DNA of 5,629 bases from Candidatus Hydrogenedentota bacterium (GCA_903822375.1 CAIJOU010000140.1:1-5629); one strand, 5' to 3'; counted from the stretch's first letter, positions 1 through 5,629 are shown. Made by a program: numbers and translations. Notes: generated from the sequence alone by a model not told the origin.

Positions 1-795
1 ACGGACGCAGTTAAGCTTGGTGTCGATGACGATGGGCGTGCGCGTGTCGGTGACAAAGCCCTCCGGATTCAGCTCGTAGGTGGTGCCGCACATTTCAGCG
101 GGCTCCAGTTTCTGGACCGCCACCACGAAGGCTACCTTGCAGGCGTTCATGATGCGCTCCATGTTCGCGTAGTCGAAACTCCACGGCGTCGGCACCAGCC
201 CGCTCCAATTGCCCATGGTGTCCGGCGTCTCATGGTTGTGCAGGCACGCCACGATCACATGGTCCACCTTCAGCGCCGGGCTAATGCGCTGGCGGATGTC
301 GATCGTCTTCTCGTGGAACATTCCGATGGCGTCCAGCGTCACCATCGCCACCGTCACGCCGTTGTTGCGGAAGGCGATGGCGCGCGCCCAGAGCGGGTCA
401 TGCACGCCCTTCGCCGGCCGATCGTTGCCAAACCCCGCCATCCACACCGGGTCAAACTTGCGGTTGCCGTTCCGATCCTCAAATGTGTCCGGCCCCTTCG
501 CCGCCTCGATATGGCTCAACAGCCCCGTGCTCGGCCGGTACTTGTTGTCCTTGTCCACATCATTGAAGATGTCATACAGCGCCAGGTTGGGCGTGATGTC
601 GCGCTTGGCCACGCCCACCTCCAGCACGCCCGGCGCGCCCGTGCCCGTGTTCACAAAATCAACCCGGTACGACCGGTACGGCCCCCGCATCCGCCAAACC
701 AGGAATCCCGCCAGAAACACCACCAGCACGACAAACAGAATCCCCACAGTGGAGAGGAACTTGTGACGCCGAAAGAAGGACTTGTCAGAAGACAT
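1..795 (-). CDS. Neutral/alkaline ceramidase-like protein, membrane-anchored (3' end outside window)
   Basis: This is the first 265 codons of a gene that reads without a stop to the window edge. Family members are zinc amidases that hydrolyse the N-acyl bond of ceramide; the true substrate here is unknown. Residues 1-12 are polar and basic, and residues 16-34 form one hydrophobic helix (VGILFVVLVVFLAGFLVW) with no clear AxA cleavage site, so an uncleaved anchor with an outward catalytic domain is likely. The domain opens with VGVAKRDITP (60-69). Two Asp/Asn-rich, EF-hand-like loops follow, DVDKDNKY (79-86) and EDRNGNRKFDP (106-116), then GVHDPLWARAIAF (130-142) and VIVACLHNHETPDTMG (180-195). 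By comparison with known neutral ceramidases, His132 and His188 are the probable zinc ligands; the remaining ligands would lie beyond the window. The ATG at 795 is preceded by GGGAG (802-806) with a 6-base spacer. It is transcribed divergently from the sigma-factor operon. Family assignment is fairly firm; ceramide as substrate is not established. Confidence 0.85.
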   Translation of the reverse strand, partial: MSSDKSFFRRHKFLSTVGILFVVLVVFLAGFLVWRMRGPYRSYRVDFVNTGTGAPGVLEVGVAKRDITPNLALYDIFNDVDKDNKYRPSTGLLSHIEAAKGPDTFEDRNGNRKFDPVWMAGFGNDRPAKGVHDPLWARAIAFRNNGVTVAMVTLDAIGMFHEKTIDIRQRISPALKVDHVIVACLHNHETPDTMGNWSGLVPTPWSFDYANMERIMNACKVAFVVAVQKLEPAEMCGTTYELNPEGFVTDTRTPIVIDTKLNCVR

Positions 796-845
796 AATCA
801 ACTCCCAAAGATGCGTTGAAAAACGGCCCAAACCAGGACGACCTA

Positions 846-874
846 ATCATAACAGACAAAGAATCCCCCGTTCC
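846..874 (-). promoter_or_regulatory. Possible promoter of the ceramidase-like gene
   Basis: Read on the minus strand, GGAACG (874-869) is followed after 17 bases by TATGAT (851-846), 50 bases before the ATG at 795. TATGAT is one mismatch from the housekeeping -10 box. GGAAC is the -35 core recognised by many ECF sigma factors, although no typical ECF -10 stands at the usual distance. The site could serve the housekeeping sigma factor, the adjacent ECF factor, or neither. Confidence 0.35.
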
Positions 875-894
875 GGTTTCTCCCGCCCGACAGC

Positions 895-905
895 TGGTAT
901 ACAAT
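895..905 (+). promoter_or_regulatory. Possible extended -10 promoter of the sigma-factor operon
   Basis: TGGTATACAAT at 895-905 fits an extended -10 element (TG, one base, then TATACA; a TACAAT reading is shifted by two bases). It lies about 40 bases upstream of the GTG start at 944. No convincing -35 box stands 16-18 bases upstream, which an extended -10 promoter can tolerate. No GGAAC-type ECF element is visible on this strand, so self-activation by the sigma factor is not supported here. Confidence 0.35.
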
Positions 906-932
906 AAGGTTCCGAGCCATGCAAATGAACCC

Positions 933-938
933 GGGGAG
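933..938 (+). promoter_or_regulatory. Ribosome binding site that decides the GTG start of the sigma factor
   Basis: GGGGAG at 933-938 stands 5 bases before GTG at 944. The two nearby ATGs (919 and 925) are in another frame, and an in-frame TGA at 926-928 blocks any further upstream start. GTG 944 is therefore the best-supported start. Confidence 0.7.
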
Positions 939-943
939 CCACC

Positions 944-1537
944 GTGGCGTATAGTCCAGTGGAACATACCGACGAGGAACTGATGCGGCGCGCCGCATGC
1001 GGCGACGAAGACGCCTTTGCCGTGCTCGTCCGGCGTTATGAGTCGCCCCTCTACGGCTATCTGCGCCGGATGCTGGGCAACAGCGCCGACGCCGAGGACG
1101 CCTTTCAGGAAACCTTCCTGCGGGTTTATCAGCACAGGAGCCGCTACCGTCACGGTGCGCCCTTTCGGCCGTGGCTGTACCAGATAGCCACCAACCTGTG
1201 CCGGGACCGCCTGCGCAGCCGCCGCAGGCATCCGCAGATGTCGCTCGACGCGCCCGCGGGACAGGACGCGGACGGTCCCGCGCCGCTCGACCGTGCGGCG
1301 GACGGGCACGCTGACCCCGCGCAGGCCGCACGCCGGGCCGAGGCAACGGCGCGCCTTGAACGGGCGCTGGACGAACTGCCCGGCAAGCAAAAGGCGGTGT
1401 TCCTGATGGCGCGCTACGATGGCATGCCCTATGATGAAATCGCGCGCAGTCTTCAGGTGCCCGTGGGCACCGTGAAGTCGCGCATGAACAAGGCCGTGCA
1501 TTACCTGATGCAGGCCGTGCGGGATATCTGGCCATGA
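944..1537 (+). CDS. ECF-type RNA polymerase sigma-70 factor
   Basis: A 197-residue extracytoplasmic-function sigma factor, the usual length for the family, which directs core RNA polymerase to a small set of promoters. The sigma-2 region spans about residues 24-96. It includes DAEDAFQETFLRVYQ (49-63), matching the conserved region 2.2, and FRPWLYQIATNLCRDRLRSR (74-93), matching regions 2.3/2.4 for -10 melting and recognition. A variable Ala/Asp-rich linker covers about 97-135. The sigma-4 region (about 138-190) contains LPGKQKAVFLMARYDGMPYDEIA and the helix-turn-helix VPVGTVKSRMNKA, which should read the -35 box. No extra C-terminal domain is present. It starts with GTG and its stop overlaps the next gene's start in ATGA, so it is co-translated with its probable anti-sigma factor. 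Assignment as an ECF sigma is firm; I cannot give the ECF subgroup or its regulon. Confidence 0.96.
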   Translation: MAYSPVEHTDEELMRRAACGDEDAFAVLVRRYESPLYGYLRRMLGNSADAEDAFQETFLRVYQHRSRYRHGAPFRPWLYQIATNLCRDRLRSRRRHPQMSLDAPAGQDADGPAPLDRAADGHADPAQAARRAEATARLERALDELPGKQKAVFLMARYDGMPYDEIARSLQVPVGTVKSRMNKAVHYLMQAVRDIWP

Positions 1538-2520
1538 CAGACCCATCCACAGAATGCCGGGCGGTTCAGCCGCTGCTGCGCGGACATGCACTGGGACTCC
1601 TGTCCGAACAGGAGGTCCGGCGCATCGACGCCCATATGGCTTCGTGCGCCGCCTGCCGCGCCGCGCTCGAAGCCGAGCATGCCGCTCTGACCGTGCTGGA
1701 CGCCCTGCCCGACGCCCTACCCCCTGCCGGGCTTGCTGACCGCACGCTCCGCAGCATACGGACCGCCGAAGCCGAAGAACAGGCCCGACCGCGATTCACC
1801 TTCCGCCGGCGCTTTGCGGAATGGGCCGTCGTCTGCTGCGTGCTGGTCACCGTGGCCGCCATATTCCTGCCCGCATTGGCGCGCTCCCGCGAAGCAGCCC
1901 GGCGTTCCTCCTGCCAGAACAATCTCAAGCAGTTGGGCCTGGTCCTCAAAATGTACGCCAATGATAATGGCGGGTGCTACCCGCCTCTGGTTTCCGTGGA
2001 TGGTGTCTGGACGCTGGACCTGCGCGCCGTTTATCCCGAATACCTGACCGACCCGGCCGTGCTCTTCTGCCCCACTTCGCCAAAGTCCAACGGGCTGAAA
2101 ACATTGAAAGATGTGCTGGCCCAAAACCCGCCGGACTGGGACCGGGCACAGCGCCTGGTCGCGAGCCAATACGTCTACCTGGGTTGGGCACTCCGCGACG
2201 AGAAATATTTCCAGCGTTTACTGGCCCTGCCCCACCCAACACCCGGCGAGAATCTGAATTTCGGCGATAATACGATCTACTGGTTGCGTGACGGGGTGGA
2301 ATTGAAGCTCGTGGAGGACAAGAATAATCCCGCCGAGGCGGCCAAAGAGCAAAGCCTCATTCCGGTCATGTGCGACAATCCCTCAACCTCCCCCCATACC
2401 CCCAAAGGTATAAACGTCCTTTATCTGGACGGCCATGTCGAATTCCTCCGCATGGGCAGTCTATTCCCCGCGCTGCCCTCAGTGGAGAAACAGTTCGGCG
2501 GTCTCCCTTCGGAAAAATGA
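1534..2520 (+). CDS. Transmembrane anti-sigma factor: zinc-finger domain fused to a pseudopilin-like (DUF1559/H-X9-DG type) module
   Basis: A 328-residue protein that probably binds and restrains the sigma factor encoded immediately upstream. Residues 1-55 are a ZAS/zf-HC2-like domain with Cys8, His34, Cys38 and Cys41 (H-x3-C-x2-C) as likely zinc ligands. A linker with PPAGLADRTLRSI (63-75) is of the kind common before the membrane helix of such factors. The helix spans about 97-116. From Glu96 onward the protein matches the stand-alone pseudopilin-like protein at 4793-5575: the helix aligns without gaps including the pilin Glu5 position, then FLPALARSREAARRSSCQNN (111-130), VYPEYLTDPAVLFCP, YVYLGWALRDE and a terminal H288...NVLYLDGHVEFL. 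Cys127 and Cys179 have counterparts in the paralogue and could form a disulfide. Expected topology is zinc domain inside, pilin-like domain outside. ATG 1534 overlaps the sigma stop by 4 bases. The domain reading is firm; that the outer part senses a signal is inference. Confidence 0.88.
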   Translation: MTDPSTECRAVQPLLRGHALGLLSEQEVRRIDAHMASCAACRAALEAEHAALTVLDALPDALPPAGLADRTLRSIRTAEAEEQARPRFTFRRRFAEWAVVCCVLVTVAAIFLPALARSREAARRSSCQNNLKQLGLVLKMYANDNGGCYPPLVSVDGVWTLDLRAVYPEYLTDPAVLFCPTSPKSNGLKTLKDVLAQNPPDWDRAQRLVASQYVYLGWALRDEKYFQRLLALPHPTPGENLNFGDNTIYWLRDGVELKLVEDKNNPAEAAKEQSLIPVMCDNPSTSPHTPKGINVLYLDGHVEFLRMGSLFPALPSVEKQFGGLPSEK

Positions 2521-2521
2521 A

Positions 2522-2591
2522 CTTTTCCGCGTTTCGCGCGTAGTACTCCGTAAAGCCGTTCGCAGCAGGGCGGACGGCAAACGCGGAGAAG
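2522..2591 (+). promoter_or_regulatory. mRNA stem covering the ribosome binding site of the 2597 gene
   Basis: CTTTTCCGCGTTT (2522-2534) pairs with AAACGCGGAGAAG (2579-2591) over 13 bp with one G-U pair. Inside it, GCCGTTCGC (2555-2563) pairs with GCGGACGGC (2570-2578) over 9 bp with one G-U pair and a 6-base loop. The two stems abut at 2578/2579, which allows stacking. The 3' arm contains GGAGA (2585-2589), the Shine-Dalgarno of the gene starting at 2597, so the folded form should block its translation. The 5' arm starts two bases after the upstream stop codon (2518-2520), so a terminating ribosome would melt it. There is no U-tract, so this is not an intrinsic terminator. Function is inferred. 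Confidence 0.55.
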
Positions 2592-2596
2592 ACAAC

Positions 2597-4777
2597 ATGA
2601 AACGCCTTTGTATGGGGTTGATTCTGGTCCTCGCGGCCGGCGTGCAGGCACAGCAGACGGCGGTCACCATTCCTGATTTGCCCTCAGCAAACCTCCAGGT
2701 CAACTGGTCCGATTTCAAGGCGCTGCTCCAACAACTCCAGCCACCCCCGCCGCCGCCCATCGCACCGCCGCCCGTTCCCTGGAGCCTCAACAGCGCCGTC
2801 TTCCTGGCCGACGCCACCACGCCGAACGCGGTCCGAATCGAGGCGGAGTATCACGTGCATGTGTGGGCAGAAGGCTGGAACAAGATTCCCCTGCTCGGCG
2901 CCGAGGCGGCACTGGAGTCGGCTTTGCTCGACGACAAGCCGTCCTTCCTTTCCGTCGAGAAGGACCAATTCGTGCTTTTGCTCGACCATCCCGGCGCCCA
3001 TGTGCTCAAGGTCGTGTTTCACGTGCCGCTCGAAACCAAAGAGGGCGTTGCCTCCTTTGGATTCCCCTGCGCGCACAGCAGCGTATCGCGCATGACGCTG
3101 CGGCTCGGCGTTGCCGGCGCCGTGGTGAGTGCTCCGGCCGCGGCGGACATCAGTACCCAACCCATGGACGGCGGGATGTCTGCCGACCTTGTCTTACGGG
3201 GCGGCGACAAAATCGATGTAAGTTGGCGGCTCCCAGCGAAGGCGCTTCCCCCCAAAGAACCGCCGCGCATCGCCTGCCGCCAGTCCACGCTGGCCACGGT
3301 CTCGGAACGGCTTATTGCCTCGCGGTCCCTGCTGCAATTCGACCTGCTGCGCGGCGAAACAACTCAGTTTGCGCTGCGCCTTCCGGCCGAGGTCCGGGTG
3401 ACGCAACTGGAGGGTACCGGCGCGGAATGGTCCACCCGCGAGGAGGCGGATGCCCAGGCCGTTTCCGTTGCGGTAAACCACGCGGTCAAGGATCATTACG
3501 AGTTGACACTGTCCTACGAATGCCCCATCGTCGAGTCGGCGGCGTCAGTGGCGTTGCCGCCCCTCGACGTGCTGGATATGGAACGACAGTCCGCCTTCCT
3601 GGCCGTGGCCACGCGCGGTCCCGTGGAGACGAAGGCCGACACCCTGCCAGCGGGCGTGCGCCGTATCGACGCCAACGAGTTGCCCGCAGCGCTGCGCATG
3701 CAGTCAGTCGACCCCATTCTTCACGCTTTTGTGCTCGATGGAGAGGCGGCGTTGCCCGTCCTCGAACTGCGCCGCCTGGAAGAGGTGCCCGTGCTTGTGG
3801 CGGGAATCGACCAGGCCCGCTACGAGTCGGTGGTCACCGAACAGGGGCTCATGCTCACCCGGGCCACGTGGACCGTGCGAAACAACCTCAAGAAATTCCT
3901 GCGGGTGAATCTTGGCCCCGACGTGGAGGTATGGGGGGCCACTGTGTCCGGCCGCGAAGTGCGGCCTGCGCGCGAAAGCGCCGACAGCCCGCCGGGCGAA
4001 ATGCTCATCCCTCTGTCCAAGTCCAACGAGGCCGGCCGCCGCGTGGACAGCTTTCTGGTCGAACTCTGCTACCTGCGTCATCTGCCCGCATCGAGCGCCT
4101 GGACGGGCGCGCTTTCCTTCGAGACCCCAAAAACCGACATCGCCGCGAACCGGGTCGCGTGGGAGATCCTGCTGCCCGCGTCACAGCGCGTATTCCGCAC
4201 CGCGGGCGAGTTCACGCCGGTGGATCGGTTGTCGCCCACGGCGACAGTTTCCTCCGCGCCGGTCATGCTGAAACAGGGCGTTGCGTCGGTTGCCTCGCCG
4301 GGCACGCCTGTGGAAACACTTCGCCGTCTTCGAGAGGGCATGGAGAAAATGCCCCTGCCAAAGACGCCGCAACAGGCGGTAACCGCCGCTGCCACGGCGG
4401 TGGAGGGCATCCAACCGGTGCGCCTCGAACTGCCGCGCGTCGGCGAGTCGCACTGTTTCGAGCGCGTCCTCGTGCCGAAAGACACCGTCCTAAGACTGTC
4501 CCTGCGCGTCTACGACGCGCACCTCGCAACGCTGCTGCGCATCGTCCTGCGGCTCGTCGCCGTGCTGTTCGGCCTATTGGCCACACGCCGCCTCTGGCGC
4601 CGTTTCACCCGGATCACGCAGGCCAACACGGCCGTCGCCTTTGTGCTGCTGGCGTCCGCCCTAAACGCGGCGGGCTTGCCGCCTGCCGCCGTTGCGGGAT
4701 GGGTGTTGCTGGGCGCCGCCATCGCACTCGCGCTGCGCTGGCGGAGCGGTCAGCCCCTCGCCCTGATACAGACGTGA
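2597..4777 (+). CDS. Large exported membrane-anchored protein of unknown family
   Basis: A 726-residue protein whose family I do not recognise by name. Residues 1-18 are a signal peptide with likely cleavage after VQA (18/19). A short segment that could be helical (about 30-48) leads to a proline run (49-61), then a long region with alternating hydrophobic residues suggesting beta-sheet (about 62-640). Blocks that look conserved include WNKIPLL and FVLLLDHPGAHVLKVVF in the first part, and YESVVTEQGLMLTRATWTVR with LRVNLGPDVEVWGATVSG near 407-445, resembling adhesion-like or binding modules. The C-terminus has probable membrane helices at about 647-664, 677-692 and 696-713, so the bulk should sit outside the cytoplasm. 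No catalytic motif is evident. ATG 2597 is chosen over an in-frame ATG at 2435 because it begins the signal peptide, has GGAGA 7 bases upstream and avoids overlap with the preceding gene. It lies 76 bases after the anti-sigma gene and 15 before the next, in one probable operon. Confidence 0.85.
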   Translation: MKRLCMGLILVLAAGVQAQQTAVTIPDLPSANLQVNWSDFKALLQQLQPPPPPPIAPPPVPWSLNSAVFLADATTPNAVRIEAEYHVHVWAEGWNKIPLLGAEAALESALLDDKPSFLSVEKDQFVLLLDHPGAHVLKVVFHVPLETKEGVASFGFPCAHSSVSRMTLRLGVAGAVVSAPAAADISTQPMDGGMSADLVLRGGDKIDVSWRLPAKALPPKEPPRIACRQSTLATVSERLIASRSLLQFDLLRGETTQFALRLPAEVRVTQLEGTGAEWSTREEADAQAVSVAVNHAVKDHYELTLSYECPIVESAASVALPPLDVLDMERQSAFLAVATRGPVETKADTLPAGVRRIDANELPAALRMQSVDPILHAFVLDGEAALPVLELRRLEEVPVLVAGIDQARYESVVTEQGLMLTRATWTVRNNLKKFLRVNLGPDVEVWGATVSGREVRPARESADSPPGEMLIPLSKSNEAGRRVDSFLVELCYLRHLPASSAWTGALSFETPKTDIAANRVAWEILLPASQRVFRTAGEFTPVDRLSPTATVSSAPVMLKQGVASVASPGTPVETLRRLREGMEKMPLPKTPQQAVTAAATAVEGIQPVRLELPRVGESHCFERVLVPKDTVLRLSLRVYDAHLATLLRIVLRLVAVLFGLLATRRLWRRFTRITQANTAVAFVLLASALNAAGLPPAAVAGWVLLGAAIALALRWRSGQPLALIQT

Positions 4778-4792
4778 AGGGAGGATGAAATC

Positions 4793-5575
4793 ATGCGCAA
4801 CATGCGACTTTGGGAGTTACTGGTTGTAATCGGCGTTTTGGGCGTGCTCGCCGTGGTCTTCCTGCCCGCGCTGGCGCGCAGCCGCGAGAGTGCCCGCCGG
4901 TCCTCCTGCCAGAACAACCTCAAGCAGATGGGACTCGTCTTCAGGATGTACACCAATGAGTCGCGGGGGCTTTACCCGCCCGCGAGCGGCGTGCCGGGAA
5001 ACTGGATGGTCGACATGGCGTTCGTCTACCCCGAGTACCTCACCGAACCGGCCATTCTGGCCTGTCCCAGCAGCCCGTACAATCGCCCCGGAGTGTTTGC
5101 GCTCAGAGATAATTTCGAACACCCCGGCGCGCAAATTGGTTCGTTTCATCCGGACTGCGTGACGTCCCTCTTCTACGTCTACACCGGCTACGAACTGTTG
5201 CGTGACGAACAGGCCCGGGCACTTGCAGATGCACGCGGCGCACTCCCGGACGGCTGGTACGGCGTCGCCGACATTGAGGTGCCCGCCACAGAGATGGACG
5301 ACACGCCCCCGCCCGACACGCCGGCCAGGCAGAACGGCCCGGCCGCGGCCGCGACCTATCTCTCGCACGTGCCCACCGTCTGGGATCGCACCGGCACCGT
5401 CCCCGGCGACACCAACCATGTACCCGCAGGTTCGAATGTCCTTTACGCCGACGGTCACGTCGCGTTCAGAAGATACAGCTACTACAACGCACCCGAGGAC
5501 TTCCCCGCAACGCGGGTCGCTGCGGAACTCTTTGGGGACAGCGCCCCGCAACCCTCCCGAGACTGCCAGGAGTAG
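4793..5575 (+). CDS. Pseudopilin-like protein (DUF1559/H-X9-DG type), paralogue of the anti-sigma outer domain
   Basis: A 260-residue protein built like the pilin-related proteins abundant in Planctomycetes and allied phyla. The N-terminal helix WELLVVIGVLGVLAVVFLPALA (7-28) is a typical pilin helix with Glu8 at the pilin +5 position. Next comes SRESARRSSCQNNLKQMGLV (30-49), then VYPEYLTEPAILACPSSP (78-95), with Cys39 and Cys91 a possible disulfide. The end carries H209 and NVLYADGHVAF (215-225), the H-X9-DG-like motif, here with ten residues between His and Asp. The prepilin site is degenerate: Asn3 replaces the usual Gly at -1 and Met4 stands at +1, so processing by prepilin peptidase is doubtful and the helix may stay as an anchor. 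ATG 4793 has a strong AAGGGAGG (4777-4784) upstream; an in-frame ATG at 4802 is the alternative. It follows the 2597 gene by 15 bases. The fold family is clear; the function is unknown. Confidence 0.88.
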   Translation: MRNMRLWELLVVIGVLGVLAVVFLPALARSRESARRSSCQNNLKQMGLVFRMYTNESRGLYPPASGVPGNWMVDMAFVYPEYLTEPAILACPSSPYNRPGVFALRDNFEHPGAQIGSFHPDCVTSLFYVYTGYELLRDEQARALADARGALPDGWYGVADIEVPATEMDDTPPPDTPARQNGPAAAATYLSHVPTVWDRTGTVPGDTNHVPAGSNVLYADGHVAFRRYSYYNAPEDFPATRVAAELFGDSAPQPSRDCQE

Positions 5576-5629
5576 CCGTTCGCTCCCATTCCTCCCATAA
5601 CTCCCGCCCGTTTTGCCCCCAACTCGCCG

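Noticed and set aside
232..819. Plus-strand open frames over the ceramidase-like gene (209-766 and 232-819).
   Set aside because: The minus strand in this region encodes a continuous protein with recognisable ceramidase motifs, and the plus-strand translations are Arg/His/Pro-rich without motifs.
785..1591. Minus-strand open frames of 268 and 235 codons over the sigma factor and divergent promoter region.
   Set aside because: They are antisense to an unmistakable ECF sigma factor, and their composition is that of a shadow frame.
2522..2591. The inverted repeat as an intrinsic terminator after the anti-sigma gene.
   Set aside because: The stem is followed by GACAACATG rather than a T-run, and the 3' arm contains the next gene's ribosome binding site.
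2435..2596. A 54-codon upstream extension of the large exported protein, starting at ATG 2435.
   Set aside because: It would overlap the anti-sigma gene by 86 bases and bury the signal peptide. ATG 2597 has its own ribosome binding site and starts the signal peptide.
2863..4788. A 641-codon open frame on the plus strand in another frame of the large exported protein gene.
   Set aside because: Its translation is rich in Arg, Ala, Gly and His with no hydrophobic pattern or motif, as expected of a shadow frame in GC-rich DNA. The overlapping frame has a signal peptide, membrane helices and a good ribosome binding site.
5576..5629. A terminator or further gene after the last stop codon.
   Set aside because: The 54 bases are C-rich and pyrimidine-biased, with no stem plus T-run and no start with a ribosome binding site. 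The downstream end of the operon cannot be placed.
1..5629. tRNA or rRNA genes, CRISPR repeats, insertion-sequence ends or attachment sites.
   Set aside because: I saw no cloverleaf-like segments, regularly spaced repeats, transposase motifs or flanking inverted or direct repeats. Coding sequence accounts for nearly all of the window.

Overview
The window is GC-rich bacterial DNA (roughly 60-65% GC by eye) with one partial gene on the minus strand and a four-gene plus-strand operon diverging from it. Two proteins carry a pilin-like head reading FLPALARSRE.ARRSSCQNNLKQ and a C-terminal H...NVLY.DGHV motif. That pairing is typical of the greatly expanded DUF1559 / H-X9-DG pseudopilin-like families of Planctomycetes, Lentisphaerae, Hydrogenedentes and relatives. 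Together with a secreted ceramidase-like protein bearing calcium-loop-like inserts, this suggests such a lineage. I lean to Hydrogenedentes or Planctomycetes, but this is recognition from memory, not a search.

Layout. Positions 795 to 1 (minus, running off the left edge) hold the first 265 codons of a membrane-anchored neutral/alkaline ceramidase-like protein. Positions 796-943 are a divergent promoter region. From 944 rightwards come (i) an ECF sigma-70 factor, 944-1537; (ii) an anti-sigma factor overlapping it by 4 bases, 1534-2520, in which a cytoplasmic zinc-finger (ZAS-like) domain is joined to a complete pseudopilin-like module; (iii) a large exported protein with a beta-rich look and a membrane-anchored C-terminus, 2597-4777, of a family I cannot name; (iv) a stand-alone pseudopilin-like protein, 4793-5575, clearly paralogous to the outer half of (ii). 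Positions 5576-5629 show nothing recognisable, and I see no terminator.

How it may work together (inference). The anti-sigma factor should hold the sigma factor at the membrane through its zinc domain, while its pilin-like part faces the periplasm. The other two operon proteins are also predicted to be membrane-anchored and to face outward, and one is a close relative of the anti-sigma's outer half. The operon therefore looks like a cell-surface sensing system in which a pseudopilin fold has been recruited as the sensor of an ECF sigma/anti-sigma switch. A 13-bp stem between genes (ii) and (iii) covers the ribosome binding site of (iii), and its 5' arm begins two bases after the stop codon of (ii), which suggests translational coupling. 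The ceramidase-like gene has a possible GGAAC-type -35 element and could be a target of the sigma factor.
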